A stretch of DNA of 64,000 nucleotides, taken from positions 20,606-84,605 of the forward strand of contig JAUYNO010000094.1 in the NCBI GenBank assembly GCA_030696045.1, written 5' to 3'. Numbering within the stretch: the stretch's first letter is position 1; every line of letters starts with the position of its first letter. Position numbers and translations under genes: made by a program. Below, piece after piece: positions 26,808-36,641 of the stretch. The notes beneath the pieces are model-generated. The model made no database searches. It was not told where the DNA came from and saw only the letters and a list, made by a program, of their open reading frames with translations. Source of the DNA: Stagnimonas sp. Its GTDB lineage: Bacteria; Pseudomonadota; Gammaproteobacteria; Nevskiales; Nevskiaceae.

Positions 26808-29108
26808 CTACAAGGCGCTGAGCTTGGCCATCGACAGCATCAGCCACTTGGTGCCGGCGTTGGCGAAGCGGATCTCCACCCGGGCCCGCTCGCCCTCGCC
26901 GTCAAAGCTGAGGATGGTGCCCTCGCCAAAGCTGGGATGACCGACCCGCTGGCCGAGCTTGAAGCCGCCGAAGGCCACCTCCGCCGTCATCCGCGAGGAC
27001 AGCGCGGGGCGGCTGAGGTTGTAGCCCTCCTGCTGGCGCTCGCGCCAGGCATTGCCGTGCTCGTAACCGCTGCCCATGCCGGTACGCGGTGCGCCGCCGC
27101 CATAGCTGCCCCGGCCGGACTGCACGCCGAAGCTGCCGCGCAGCACGCCGGCGCGCGGCCGGGTCTCGACCAGGGTCTCGGTCGGGATCTCCTTCAGGAA
27201 CTGCGAGGGCGCGCAGATCTGCTCGACACCGTGGATGCGCCGGCTCTCGGCATAGCTGATGGTGAGCTGCTGGCGGGCGCGGGTGATGCCGACATAGCAG
27301 AGCCGCCGCTCCTCTTCGAGATTGCCCTCGTCGACCGCACGCATCGAGGGGAACAGGCCGTTCTCCAGGCCGACCATGAACACCACCGGAAATTCGAGGC
27401 CCTTGGCCGAGTGCAGGGTCATCAGCTGTACCGCGTCCTCGCCGGCGGTGGCCTGGCCCTCGCCGGCTTCCAGCGCCGCATGGGTGAGGAAGCTGAGCAC
27501 CGGGTCGATGCCCTCCTCATCCGGCCGCTCGAAGGACTTGGCGGCATTGACCAGCTCGTCGAGGTTTTCCAGCCGCGCCTCGGCCTGCTCACCCTTCTCC
27601 TTTTTGTAGTGCTCTTTCAGGCCCGAGCGCTCGATCAGCTTTTCCATCTTTTGCGCCAGCGGCAGCTCGCGTGTCTGCTGGTCCAGCAGGTCGATCTGGT
27701 CGAGGAACAAGCCGAGCGCGCCCGAGGTGCGGCCAAGCGCGGCGGCGCCATTGCGCGCCGCCTTCCACAGCGACAGCCCGTGCTCGCGCGCGAAGGCGCG
27801 CAGCTTTTCGATGCTGGTGGCGCCGACGCCGCGCGGCGGCGTGGTGAGCGCACGCTCGAAGCTGCCGTCGTCCTCGCGATTCGCCAGCAGGCGCAGCCAG
27901 GCCAGCGCGTCCTTCACCTCCATGCGCTCGAAGAAGCGCAGGCCGCCGTAGATGCGGTATGGCAGGCGGGCGCGGATCAGCATTTCCTCCAGCACCCGCG
28001 ACTGCGCGTTGCTGCGGTAGAGCACGGCGAGATCGGCGTAGCGGCCGCGCCCGTCGAGGTAGTCGCGCATGCGCTGCACCACGAACTCGGCCTCGTCGTA
28101 CTCGTTGTACGCCGCGTAGAGCTGGATCGCCTCGCCCTCGCGGTCCTCGGTCCAGAGGTTCTTGCCGAGCCGGCCCGAGTTGTGCGCGATAAGGCCGTTG
28201 GCGGCCTTGAGGATGGTGGCGGTGGAGCGGTAGTTCTGCTCCAGCCGCACCAGTTCGATGCCCGGATAGTCGCGCGACAGCTTCTGGATGTTCTCGACCT
28301 TGGCACCGCGCCAGCCGTAGATCGACTGGTCGTCGTCGCCGACCGCGAAGATCTTGCCGTCGGCACCGCAGATCAGCCGCAGCCAGAGGTATTGCAGGGT
28401 GTTGGTGTCCTGGAACTCGTCGACCAGCACGTGGCGAAACTTGCGGTGGTAGTGCGCGCGGACGTCGGCAACATCGCGGAACAGCTCGTAGGCGCGCAGC
28501 AGCAGCTCGGCGAAGTCCACCAGCCCCTGCTGCTCGCAAGCCTGCTGGTAGGCCGTGTAGGCACGCACCAGCTGGCGCTGGGTGTAGTCGCCCTGGTCGC
28601 TCATCGCATGCGGACGACGGCCTTCTTCCTTCTGGGCGTTGATCCAGCCGGTGACCATCTTCGGGGTGTAGCGGTCCTCCGGCATGTCCAGGCTCTTCAG
28701 CACCCGCTTGACCAGCCGCTGCTGATCGTCGGCATCGAGGATCTGGAAATTCTGCACCAGCCGCGCCTCGCGCCAGTGCAGGCGCAGCAGCTTGTGCGCG
28801 AGGCCGTGGAAGGTACCGACCCACATTGCCCGCACCGGCACGTTGACCAGCTGCTCGATGCGGCCACGCATCTCGTTGGCGGCCTTGTTGGTGAAGGTGA
28901 CGGCGAGCAGCGAATGCGGCGAGACGTTTTCCACCGCCATCAGCCAGGCGATGCGGTGGGTGAGCACCCGGGTCTTGCCGGAACCGGCGCCGGCCAGCAC
29001 CAGGCGGTGCTCCGGCGGGGCGGTGACGGCCTCGCGCTGGGCGGGATTGAGGGCTTCGACGAGGGCGACGAGGCGAGGGTCCGTTTCCGGAAGGGCGTCG
29101 AATTGCAT
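26808..29108 (-). CDS. uvrD: DNA helicase II (UvrD)
   Basis: This 766-residue superfamily 1A helicase unwinds DNA 3' to 5' in nucleotide excision and mismatch repair. The Q motif LNPAQREAV is followed by Walker A AGAGSGKT (39-46), TFTNKAANEMRGRI, Walker B with DEFQD (230-234), GDDDQSIYGWRGA, and motif V/VI segments LMTLHSAKGLEFPVVF and YVGITRARQQL. The C-terminal FGEGTILSFDGEGERARVEI is the Tudor-like RNA polymerase-binding extension seen in UvrD/PcrA, which favours UvrD over Rep. No ribosome site precedes the ATG; a TAAACT box ends 9 bases before it, suggesting a leaderless transcript. It diverges from hemC. Confidence 0.95.
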   Translation of the reverse strand: MQFDALPETDPRLVALVEALNPAQREAVTAPPEHRLVLAGAGSGKTRVLTHRIAWLMAVENVSPHSLLAVTFTNKAANEMRGRIEQLVNVPVRAMWVGTFHGLAHKLLRLHWREARLVQNFQILDADDQQRLVKRVLKSLDMPEDRYTPKMVTGWINAQKEEGRRPHAMSDQGDYTQRQLVRAYTAYQQACEQQGLVDFAELLLRAYELFRDVADVRAHYHRKFRHVLVDEFQDTNTLQYLWLRLICGADGKIFAVGDDDQSIYGWRGAKVENIQKLSRDYPGIELVRLEQNYRSTATILKAANGLIAHNSGRLGKNLWTEDREGEAIQLYAAYNEYDEAEFVVQRMRDYLDGRGRYADLAVLYRSNAQSRVLEEMLIRARLPYRIYGGLRFFERMEVKDALAWLRLLANREDDGSFERALTTPPRGVGATSIEKLRAFAREHGLSLWKAARNGAAALGRTSGALGLFLDQIDLLDQQTRELPLAQKMEKLIERSGLKEHYKKEKGEQAEARLENLDELVNAAKSFERPDEEGIDPVLSFLTHAALEAGEGQATAGEDAVQLMTLHSAKGLEFPVVFMVGLENGLFPSMRAVDEGNLEEERRLCYVGITRARQQLTISYAESRRIHGVEQICAPSQFLKEIPTETLVETRPRAGVLRGSFGVQSGRGSYGGGAPRTGMGSGYEHGNAWRERQQEGYNLSRPALSSRMTAEVAFGGFKLGQRVGHPSFGEGTILSFDGEGERARVEIRFANAGTKWLMLSMAKLSAL

Positions 29109-29116
29109 GATCCCGG

Positions 29117-29193
29117 TAGTTTACTGGCCTGCGACCATCCGCCGTTTCCGGGCACGCCGACACGCTCGGCTGCCGGCCGGAGTCCGTAAACTA
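29117..29193. promoter_or_regulatory. Divergent uvrD/hemC promoter pair with mirrored TAAACT boxes
   Basis: The 92-base gap holds a perfect inverted repeat TAGTTTAC (29117-29124) and GTAAACTA (29186-29193). Each arm gives a TAAACT -10-like box pointing at a start codon, 9 bases before uvrD and 8 bases before hemC. Neither gene has a Shine-Dalgarno site. No good -35 box is evident. Transcription would start at or next to the ATG in both directions. Confidence 0.6.
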
Positions 29194-29200
29194 GCCGGCA

Positions 29201-30124
29201 ATGAGCCCCCTGCGCATCGCCACCCGCGAGTCCCCCCTGGCCCTCTGGCAGGCCGAACACGTCAAGGCGCGCCTGGAGACGGTGCATCCCGGCCTGGTGG
29301 TGCAGCTGGTACCGATGACCACGACCGGCGACCAGCTGCTGTCGGGGCCGCTGTCCCAGTCCGGCGGCAAGGGCCTGTTCGTCAAGGAACTCGAGGCGGC
29401 CCTGCTCGAAGGCCGCGCCGACCTCGCCGTGCATTCGATGAAGGACGTGCCGGCGCAACAGCCGGAAGGCCTGTCCCTGGTCGCCTATCTCGAAGGCGAG
29501 GACCCGCGCGACGCCTTCGTCTCCAACCACCACGCCACGCTGATGGCGCTGCCGCCGGGGGCGCGACTCGGCACCGCCAGCCTGCGCCGGCAGGTGCAGG
29601 CACGCCGGCTGCGGCCGGATCTGGTGATCGAAGTGCTGCGCGGCAATGTCGGCACCCGTCTGCGCAAGCTCGACGAGGGCCGCCACGACGCCATCCTGCT
29701 CGCCTGCGCCGGGCTGATGCGCCTGGGGCTGGCGGACCGCATCCGCGAACGGCTGGACCCGGAGCAGTTCGTGCCGGCGATTGGCCAGGGCATCGTCGGC
29801 ATCGAGTGCCGGCGCGCTGACGTCCGCACCGTCGACCTGCTGGAGCCCCTGCACGATCCGGCCTCCGGCCTGCGGCTGGCGGCCGAGCGCGCCTTCAACG
29901 CCCGCCTGGGTGGCGCCTGCCAGGCGCCGGTCGCCGGTCACGCCACCCGGCTGGCCGATGGCCGTCTGCGCCTGGTCGGCCTGGTCGGCCGCCCGGACGG
30001 CAGCCTGGTGCTGCGCGACGAATTGCTGGGCGCCCCGGAAGGCGCGGCGGCACTGGGCGAGACCCTGGCCGAGCGGCTGCTGGCGGCCGGCGCCGGCGAG
30101 ATCATCGCCGCCAGCCGCGCATGA
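29201..30124 (+). CDS. hemC: Porphobilinogen deaminase (hydroxymethylbilane synthase)
   Basis: HemC joins four porphobilinogen molecules into hydroxymethylbilane in haem synthesis. The 307-residue protein has the family blocks [45 protein letters not shown] and [15 protein letters not shown]. Cys240 in [13 protein letters not shown] is the attachment site of the dipyrromethane cofactor. The ATG at 29201 follows a TAAACT box by 8 bases without a ribosome site, so the mRNA may be leaderless. The stop overlaps the hemD start (ATGA), starting a hemC-hemD-hemX-hemY operon. Confidence 0.98.
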   Translation: MSPLRIATRESPLALWQAEHVKARLETVHPGLVVQLVPMTTTGDQLLSGPLSQSGGKGLFVKELEAALLEGRADLAVHSMKDVPAQQPEGLSLVAYLEGEDPRDAFVSNHHATLMALPPGARLGTASLRRQVQARRLRPDLVIEVLRGNVGTRLRKLDEGRHDAILLACAGLMRLGLADRIRERLDPEQFVPAIGQGIVGIECRRADVRTVDLLEPLHDPASGLRLAAERAFNARLGGACQAPVAGHATRLADGRLRLVGLVGRPDGSLVLRDELLGAPEGAAALGETLAERLLAAGAGEIIAASRA

Positions 30125-30900
30125 GCGGTCCGACCGGCCTCGACGGCCTGCGGGTGCTGGTCACCCGGCCGGCCGCGCAATCGGCACCGCTGCGCGAACG
30201 GCTGGCCTCGGCGGGGGCGCAGGTGCACAGCCTGCCACTGCTGCAGATCCTGCCGCCCGGTGATCCGCTGGCGGCGCGCGAACGCCTGCTGCAGGCCCGG
30301 GGCGCGGACTTCTGGCTGTTCACCAGCGCCAACGCGGTGCGCGGCGCGGCGCGGCTGGGGGCGATGGACGGCCTCGTCCCGGCCGACTGGCCCGAGGCCC
30401 TGTTCGCCATCGGCCGCGGCACCGCCTCGGCACTGGCGGCGCTGGGGCGGATCGCGCTGGCGCCGGAAGGTGCCACCAGCGAGGCCCTGCTGCTCTGGCC
30501 CGAGCTGCAACAGGTCGGCGGCCTGGAGGTGCTGGTGCTGACCGGCGAGGGCGGGCGGGGCCTGATCGCCGACACCCTGGCCGAGCGCGGCGCCCTGGTG
30601 CGGGTGGCGCGCTGCTATCGGCGGGAGCGGGTGGCCCACGCGCCGGACGAGGTGCTGGCGGCGCTGGCCGGAGTCCACGTCATCGTGCTCACCGGCGGCG
30701 AGTCGCTGGAGGCGCTGGTCGCCCTGGTGCCGGAGTCCCAGCGTGCCGCCCTGTATCGACTGACCCTGGTTGTGCCATCGAGCCGTGTGGTAGAACTCGC
30801 CCGGCACCTGGGCTTCACCGGCGCCCTGCTGGTGCCCGAGGCGGTGTCCGATGCTGCCTATCTGGCGCGGCTGCTGCGCTGGCGCCAGGGCTTGGACTAA
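30121..30900 (+). CDS. hemD: Uroporphyrinogen-III synthase
   Basis: HemD closes hydroxymethylbilane to uroporphyrinogen III with inversion of ring D. The 259-residue protein shows [18 protein letters not shown] at the N-terminus, [20 protein letters not shown] and [17 protein letters not shown], all typical of this weakly conserved family. It overlaps hemC by four bases (ATGA), implying translational coupling. hemX starts 9 bases after its stop. No odd features. Confidence 0.95.
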   Translation: MSGPTGLDGLRVLVTRPAAQSAPLRERLASAGAQVHSLPLLQILPPGDPLAARERLLQARGADFWLFTSANAVRGAARLGAMDGLVPADWPEALFAIGRGTASALAALGRIALAPEGATSEALLLWPELQQVGGLEVLVLTGEGGRGLIADTLAERGALVRVARCYRRERVAHAPDEVLAALAGVHVIVLTGGESLEALVALVPESQRAALYRLTLVVPSSRVVELARHLGFTGALLVPEAVSDAAYLARLLRWRQGLD

Positions 30901-30909
30901 CGAAAACCA

Positions 30910-31974
30910 ATGACCGATCAAGCGCTGACTCCCTCGACTTCCACGCCCGTCCGCAGCCGGAGCTGGCTGCGCGGCCTGCTGCTGGTGCTGCTGCTCGGCC
31001 TGCTGGCGGGCGTCGGCCTGGGCGGCTGGAAACTCTGGCAGCAGTGGCAGAGCACCACCGAGATGCTGGAGGCCGAGGATGCCCTGATCCGCCGGCTCAG
31101 CTACCAGATCCGCCAGCTGGAAGCCGATACCGAGAACCTGGCCCGCCGCGGCGACGACAACGACAGCGCCAGCCGGCGCAATGCCCAGCAGCTGGCCGCG
31201 CTGCAGAACCAGCAGGAAGCCAGCCAGCTGGCGCTGGCGCGGGTCGACGAGACCCTGCGCGGTGGCCGCGCCCGGTTCCAGCTCGCCGCCGTCGAAGAGC
31301 TGCTGTTGCTCGCCAACGACCGCGTGCGCCTGGCTCGCGATGCGCGTGGCGCGGTGCTGGCACTGGAAACCGCTGACTCCCGGCTGGCGACGCTCAGCGA
31401 TCCGCGCCTGCTGCCGGTGCGCGAGGCGCTGGCGCAGGAACGCCTGGCGCTGCTATCGGCGCCGCAGGCCGATGTCGCCGGCGCGGCCCTGAGCCTGGGC
31501 GGCCTGATCGGGCGCGCCGCCGCGCTGCCGCTGCGCGCCCGCACCCCCAGTCATTTCGAGCCGGGCGCCGCCCGCGCCGAGGCGCACCGGGAACTGGCCG
31601 CCGACGCCGGCTGGCCGGAGCGGCTGTGGGCCGGTGTCGGCCAGGCGCTGACCACGGTGTTCAGCATCCATCGCGAGGCGCGACCGGTCGACCGCCTGCT
31701 GCCCCCGGCACAGGAAGCCTTGGTGCAACAGCTGCTGCTACTGAAACTGGAAGGCGCGCGCCTGGCCCTGCTGCGGCAGGAATCGGCCAGCTTCCGCGAA
31801 CTGATCGACAGCAGCCGCGCCTGGCTCGACGATTACTACAAGCCCGATGACGCGGCGGTGCTGGCGGCGGACTCCGAACTCGAACGCCTGCGCGCGCTCG
31901 ATCTGGCGCCGGGCCTGCCGGCGCCGGCCAAGAGCCTCGAACGCCTGCGCGCCGTCCTGCGCGCCGCTCCTTAG
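30910..31974 (+). CDS. hemX: HemX family membrane protein
   Basis: The 354-residue protein has a short cytoplasmic tail, one membrane helix at about residues 17-40 and a long periplasmic helical part with a coiled-coil-like stretch (about 48-110: RQLEADTENLARRGDDND...). This is the proteobacterial HemX type, often labelled uroporphyrinogen-III C-methyltransferase, but no methyltransferase motif is present. The function in haem synthesis is not settled; its constant place between hemD and hemY suggests a scaffold or regulatory role in the pathway. Gap to hemY is 9 bases. Confidence 0.92.
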   Translation: MTDQALTPSTSTPVRSRSWLRGLLLVLLLGLLAGVGLGGWKLWQQWQSTTEMLEAEDALIRRLSYQIRQLEADTENLARRGDDNDSASRRNAQQLAALQNQQEASQLALARVDETLRGGRARFQLAAVEELLLLANDRVRLARDARGAVLALETADSRLATLSDPRLLPVREALAQERLALLSAPQADVAGAALSLGGLIGRAAALPLRARTPSHFEPGAARAEAHRELAADAGWPERLWAGVGQALTTVFSIHREARPVDRLLPPAQEALVQQLLLLKLEGARLALLRQESASFRELIDSSRAWLDDYYKPDDAAVLAADSELERLRALDLAPGLPAPAKSLERLRAVLRAAP

Positions 31975-31983
31975 GCCGCCGCC

Positions 31984-33180
31984 GTGCTGGCGTTCTATCT
32001 GGTACTGGTGCTGGCCCTGCTGGCGGGCGGCTTCGCCGCCATCCAGCTCGGCGCCGAGACCGGCTATGTGCTGCTCAGCTACGGCAGCTGGGTGCTGGAG
32101 ACCTCGCTGCTCGGCTTCACCGCCGCCGTGGCCCTGTTCTTCCTCGCTATCTACTACAGCCTCAAGCTGCTCGGCTTCAGCTTCACCCTGCCGGGCCGCT
32201 GGCGGCGCGCGCTGGAACGCCGCCGCGCCGATGCCGCCCGCGACAGTTTCGAGCGCGGTCTGCTGAAGCTGTTCGAGGGCCAGTGGAAGCGCGCCGAGGT
32301 GGAGTTGGTGCGGCGCGCCGCCGACCACCACGCCGGCCACCTCAACTACCTGGCCGCCGCGCGCGCCGCGCAGCGGGTCGGCGCCGGCGAGCGCCGCGAC
32401 CGCTACCTGGCCCTGGTACGCGAACGGGCGCCGCATCTGCAGTTCGCCATCCTGCTGACCCAGGCCGAGCTGCAGCGCGAGCGCGGCGAGTTCGCCCTGG
32501 TACGCGACACCGCCAGCCAGCTGCGGCAGCAGGAGCCGGGCCATCCCTACGCCCTGGAGCTGCTGGCCGAGAGCCACGACGAGCTGGCCGAATGGTCTTC
32601 ACTGCGTGCCCTGCTGGCCAGCCCGGGCGCGGTCAAGGCCATGGGAGCGGCGCGCTGGCGCGAGCTCGCCGCGCGCTCGACCCGGGAGCTGCTGCGGTCG
32701 GCGGTGGCAGCGGCCCGGCTGGACGATCTGAAGGCGGTCTGGCAGGCCACGCCGGCCGAGGTCCAGGCGCTGCCCGAGCCGGCCCGCGACTACGCCCAGG
32801 GCCTGGCCCGGCTGAATGCCGATGCCGAGGCACGCGCCTTCATCGAAACCCGGCTGGAGCAGACCTGGGACGAAGCCCTGGTGCTGCTCTACGGCCCCCT
32901 GCACGCCGATGATCCGGTGGCCCAGCTGGCGGTGCTGGAGCGCTGGCTGCAGCTGCACGGCGAGCGGCCTGGCCTGCTGGAAACCGCCGGCCGGGTCTGC
33001 CTGAAGAACAAGCTCTGGGGCAAGGCGCGCAGCTATCTGGAGGCGATCATCCAGATCGCCCCCACGCCCGGCGCCTATCTGGAACTGGCCCGCCTGTGCG
33101 AACTCACCCAGGCGCCCGCCGAGGCCGAGCAGCACTACCGGCGCGGGCTGGAACTGGCGACCGCTCAGGCCGCGTCCTGA
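31984..33180 (+). CDS. hemY: HemY-type TPR membrane protein of the haem cluster
   Basis: The protein is 398 residues from a GTG start. Two N-terminal membrane helices (about 2-22 and 38-60) are followed by a soluble region of helical repeats, for example EGQWKRAEVELVRRAADH and LGRLCLKNKLWGKARSYLE-like units, consistent with TPR motifs. This is the gammaproteobacterial HemY found after hemX, unrelated to the protoporphyrinogen oxidase HemY of Bacillus. Its biochemical role is unproven. It is the last gene of the operon and converges on the acetyl-CoA hydrolase gene with no clear terminator between. Confidence 0.92.
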   Translation: MLAFYLVLVLALLAGGFAAIQLGAETGYVLLSYGSWVLETSLLGFTAAVALFFLAIYYSLKLLGFSFTLPGRWRRALERRRADAARDSFERGLLKLFEGQWKRAEVELVRRAADHHAGHLNYLAAARAAQRVGAGERRDRYLALVRERAPHLQFAILLTQAELQRERGEFALVRDTASQLRQQEPGHPYALELLAESHDELAEWSSLRALLASPGAVKAMGAARWRELAARSTRELLRSAVAAARLDDLKAVWQATPAEVQALPEPARDYAQGLARLNADAEARAFIETRLEQTWDEALVLLYGPLHADDPVAQLAVLERWLQLHGERPGLLETAGRVCLKNKLWGKARSYLEAIIQIAPTPGAYLELARLCELTQAPAEAEQHYRRGLELATAQAAS

Positions 33181-33252
33181 GTCGGCGGCAGGCCGCTGCC
33201 GCATCCTCCGCGTGCCTGGATCCGCGCCGCAAGCCGCTCGCCGTCCATCTGA

Positions 33253-35433
33253 CTAGCCCTGCCCCAGCGCCCGCACCAGCAGCATGCGGACCACCTTGTC
33301 CTGCAGGCTGCGAGGCGCCACCAGCTGCATCCGCTCCAGGTAGGGTTGTGCTGACGCGGGGATGTCCCTGAAACGCAGCGCTTGTAGCACCAGTAGCCAT
33401 TTCGGCCCCTCGGCCGCCGCCTTCTTCACCGCGCGCAAGGCCTTGCCGAGCCGGATCTCCTCGGCCGTCAGGTCGGTGCCAAACGGGAAGGCGGGAAACA
33501 GCCCCTGCTTGCGGAAACGGCCGAGCTTCTGCTCCAGGGCCGCCGGCGTGTTGTGCTGGAACTGCGAGGGAATCTGATACCCGGGCTCGATCTTGCCGCT
33601 CCGCTTGGCCTGGTCCAGCAAGGCCGGCTGAAAGCGCGAGTCGGCGATGTTGATGAGCGCTTTCGCGACCTCGCTGTCGGCGCGGCTGCGCAGATCGGCG
33701 ATGCCGTACTCGGTGATGACGATGTCGCGCAGGTGGCGGGGGATGGTGATGTGGCCGTAGTTGAAGACGATGTTGGAGCTGGGCTCGGTGGTCTTGCCCT
33801 CCTTGTCGCGCACGGCGCGGATCAGCAGGATCGAGCGCCCACCGGTGGTCGGCGAGTTGAGCTGGTGTGCCATCGCCACGAAGTTGTACTGACCGCCGAC
33901 ACCGGAGACCACCCGGCCGTCGGCCAGGCCATCGCTCATCACCGCGCCCGAGAGCGTGGCCATGATGCCGGTGTTGATGAAGCGCGCGTGCTGGCGCTGC
34001 TCCTTGTACAGGCGTGGATTGAGATCGAGTTGGTTGACCTTGTTGACGCCGGTCATGCTGATCTCGCGGCGCTGCGCCTCGGTCATGTCGCGCAGACCCT
34101 GGTAGAAGTCGCGCGGGCCGAGGAAGAAAGCGCCGTGCAGCACGATGCCGTCGCGCAGCCGGCGGCCCAGGCAACGCTCGCCCATCACTTTCCGTGAATG
34201 CGGATCGGCGACATTGGCGATGATGCGTTCGCCATCGGGCGCGACCAAATAGCCCTGTTCGTAACGGGTGCCGTCGTTGAAGAAGCCGTGGCGCTGCAGG
34301 ACTTCGAAGTCGCTGGTGCGGATCACCCGGACGCCCAGCGCCTCAAGCCGGTCCAGCACCTCCGGCTTCAAGTTTTCCGGATCGCAGCGGCCCTCGTTGA
34401 TCAGCTGCTGCAGCGCCCAGAAATCGTAGACCTTGCGCTTCAGGATGCCGGCCTTGAGCAGGTGCCAGAAGCCGTCCACGAACATCTCAGAAGCGCCGTA
34501 CAAGCCCCGGTCGAAGGGCGCTACGCCGCCGTCGCGGCGGATCAGGTCGCCGTACTCGTCGAGCGCCCCGAGCGCCTGCAGGGACTGCCCATACAACTGG
34601 TTGCGGGCCTGCCGCGCCTGCAGCGCGTGGACGATGGCATCACCCAGAGCGCCGATGCCGATTTGCAAGGTGCCGCCGTCCTTCACCAGGGCCGAGGCGT
34701 AGAGGCCGATGGCATAGTCGGGCGTGGTCACCGCCAGCTTCGGCGTCGAGAACAGCGTCGTGCTGTAGCGGGGATGATCGACCAGGTAGTCGAACTGCTC
34801 TGGCCCGAGCTCGGCATCGTGGGCCATGAACGGCAGCTGCTGGTTGACCAGGCCCACCACCGCGAACGGCCGGCCGCTGGCGCGCGCCAACGCGATCAGC
34901 TCCGGGGCGGTATCCGGATTGCAGCTCAGGGAATAGCGCGTGCCCTGGGCGGTTTCGCGTTTGCAGACGATCTGCGCCGCGATATTGCAGCCCTGGGCGA
35001 AGACATCGCGCGCCGCGAAACTGTAGTTGGTGCTGATGTAGTTGCGCTGCGCGTGGGCGTTGTCGAGATTGCTGCCGGGCTTGAAGAAGAACTCCTTCAC
35101 CTGGACATTGCCGGGCAGCCGCTGGGCGCGCAGGTCGAGCATGTAGTCGAGGTCGGGGCAATCGCCGTAGACGCGGTCGACGAAGGGCTGGAGGAAACGG
35201 CGCTCCAGTTCCGAGCCGGGTGCCGGCTTTTCCAGCGACAGCGCGGTGAGGATGGTCAGCGACAGATCGGGGTCGGCCTTGGCGCGGGCGTAGAGCGCAT
35301 TGATCAGTTCGATGGGCTTGCCCAGGCCCAGGGGCAGGCCGATGCGCAGGTCCTTGCCCAGCTGGGCGATCAGGGCGTCGACGGCGGCTTCGACGGAGTC
35401 CAGCACGGTGGGGGCGGAGCGGGCTTCGGTCAT
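33253..35433 (-). CDS. Acetyl-CoA hydrolase/transferase family protein
   Basis: The 726-residue protein belongs to the family I CoA-transferase/acetyl-CoA hydrolase group. The N-terminal half has IGLPLGLGKPIELINALYA and GIGALGDAIVHAL. The C-terminal hydrolase/transferase domain has SGVGGQYNFVAMAHQLN, GGRSILLIRAV and VITEYGIADLRSRADSEVA, where Glu in the last block is at the position of the family's conserved acidic site. It would cleave or exchange acyl-CoA. The length exceeds that of typical 430-510 residue acetate CoA-transferases, with extra sequence in the middle (about 230-400) and at the C-terminus. Substrate is unknown. It diverges from the PhaC-like gene, which also acts on CoA thioesters. 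Confidence 0.85.
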   Translation of the reverse strand: MTEARSAPTVLDSVEAAVDALIAQLGKDLRIGLPLGLGKPIELINALYARAKADPDLSLTILTALSLEKPAPGSELERRFLQPFVDRVYGDCPDLDYMLDLRAQRLPGNVQVKEFFFKPGSNLDNAHAQRNYISTNYSFAARDVFAQGCNIAAQIVCKRETAQGTRYSLSCNPDTAPELIALARASGRPFAVVGLVNQQLPFMAHDAELGPEQFDYLVDHPRYSTTLFSTPKLAVTTPDYAIGLYASALVKDGGTLQIGIGALGDAIVHALQARQARNQLYGQSLQALGALDEYGDLIRRDGGVAPFDRGLYGASEMFVDGFWHLLKAGILKRKVYDFWALQQLINEGRCDPENLKPEVLDRLEALGVRVIRTSDFEVLQRHGFFNDGTRYEQGYLVAPDGERIIANVADPHSRKVMGERCLGRRLRDGIVLHGAFFLGPRDFYQGLRDMTEAQRREISMTGVNKVNQLDLNPRLYKEQRQHARFINTGIMATLSGAVMSDGLADGRVVSGVGGQYNFVAMAHQLNSPTTGGRSILLIRAVRDKEGKTTEPSSNIVFNYGHITIPRHLRDIVITEYGIADLRSRADSEVAKALINIADSRFQPALLDQAKRSGKIEPGYQIPSQFQHNTPAALEQKLGRFRKQGLFPAFPFGTDLTAEEIRLGKALRAVKKAAAEGPKWLLVLQALRFRDIPASAQPYLERMQLVAPRSLQDKVVRMLLVRALGQG

Positions 35434-35489
35434 GGCAGGGGCTTGCGGCAGGCAGAGGCTAGAATTCTGGCACGCCCTCCAGGTCCCCC

Positions 35490-36641
35490 ATGCCCCTCAC
35501 CGATCGCATCCCCGACCGCCTGGCCCAGCAGGCCGAGCGCGCCACCCTGTGGCTGACCCATGCGGTGGAGCGGCTGAGCGATGCCGACCGTTTCGTCGCC
35601 TCCGACCAGACCCCCTACGACCTGATCCACCGGAACGGCCTGCTGTCGGTGCGCCGCTACCGGCCGCTGCTTGAGACCGAGATCCTGGTCGGCGAGCAGA
35701 CCCTCCCGGTGCGCAGAAAGCGGCACCGGGTGCCGATCGTGCTGGTGCCGCCGCTGGCCGCCGATCCGCTCAATTTCGACCTGCTGCCGCAGCGCAGCCT
35801 GGTGCGCTTCCTGCTCGCCCGCGGCTACAAGGTTTACCTGGTCGACTTCGGCAGCCCCGAGAGTGCCGACTCGCATCTCGGCCTCGCCGACTACACCACC
35901 CGGATGCTGCCGGAGGCGCTCGCGAAGGTGCGACGCGACAGCCGCATCCAGCCGCTGTCGCTGTTCGGCTACTGCATGGGCGGGCTGTTCTGCCTGATCT
36001 ACGCCGGCTGGTCGCACGACCGCCAGATTCGCAACATCGTCACCATCGCCAGCCCCATCGACGCCCACCAGGTCGGCGTCGCCGGCCAACTGCTGGCAGC
36101 GATGCGCGGGCCGATCAAGCTGGTGCGGCGCTACACGGCTTTTCGCATCCACAAGCTCGATCCGGCGCGGCTCAATGTGCCGGGCTGGGTGTCCTCGCTG
36201 GCGTTCAAGCTCACCAATCCGCTCGGCACCCTGACCAGCTATGTCGACCTGCTGATGAACCTCTGGGACCGCGACTACGTGGTACAGCACCAGAGCATGG
36301 CCGCCTGGTTCAACGACATGCACGCCTATCCGGGTGGCATCGTCCAGGACTTCGTGGTGCGGGTTGGCCTGGACAACGCGCTGTCGAAAGGCCGGGTGCC
36401 ACTGGGGAAGGACCAGGAGGCCCTGCTGGACCGTATCGATGCCTCGCTGCTGGCCATCGCCGGCAGCAGCGACAAGATCGTCACCGTCGAAGCCGCGCGC
36501 AAGGTGATGGACATCGTCGGCAGCAGCGACAAGCAGTTCGAACTGGCACCCGGGGGGCACGCCGGCGTGTTCGCGGGCAGCAAGGCGCCAGCGACCACCT
36601 GGACGCTGGCGGCCGACTTCCTGAGCACGCGTTCGAAATGA
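35490..36641 (+). CDS. PhaC-like alpha/beta-fold polyhydroxyalkanoate synthase homologue
   Basis: The 383-residue protein has the PHA synthase lipase-like box GYCMGG with the nucleophile Cys162, an Asp in AGSSDKIV and a His in PGGHAGVF, so the Cys-Asp-His triad is intact. Blocks VPIVLVPPLAADPLNFDLLP, RGYKVYLVDFGSPE and NLWDRDYVVQHQSMAAW are characteristic of class III-type PhaC and its relatives. Class III synthases need a PhaE subunit; none is seen here, nor are phaA, phaB or phasin genes. So it may act with a distant partner or be a related acyltransferase. The TGA overlaps the ATG of the following TRIC-family gene. Confidence 0.82.
   Translation: MPLTDRIPDRLAQQAERATLWLTHAVERLSDADRFVASDQTPYDLIHRNGLLSVRRYRPLLETEILVGEQTLPVRRKRHRVPIVLVPPLAADPLNFDLLPQRSLVRFLLARGYKVYLVDFGSPESADSHLGLADYTTRMLPEALAKVRRDSRIQPLSLFGYCMGGLFCLIYAGWSHDRQIRNIVTIASPIDAHQVGVAGQLLAAMRGPIKLVRRYTAFRIHKLDPARLNVPGWVSSLAFKLTNPLGTLTSYVDLLMNLWDRDYVVQHQSMAAWFNDMHAYPGGIVQDFVVRVGLDNALSKGRVPLGKDQEALLDRIDASLLAIAGSSDKIVTVEAARKVMDIVGSSDKQFELAPGGHAGVFAGSKAPATTWTLAADFLSTRSK

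Noticed and set aside
25017..29189. Open frame of 1390 codons on the plus strand spanning the protease, mtfA and uvrD genes
   Set aside because: It runs antisense to three well-identified genes; all the recognisable motifs are on the minus strand.
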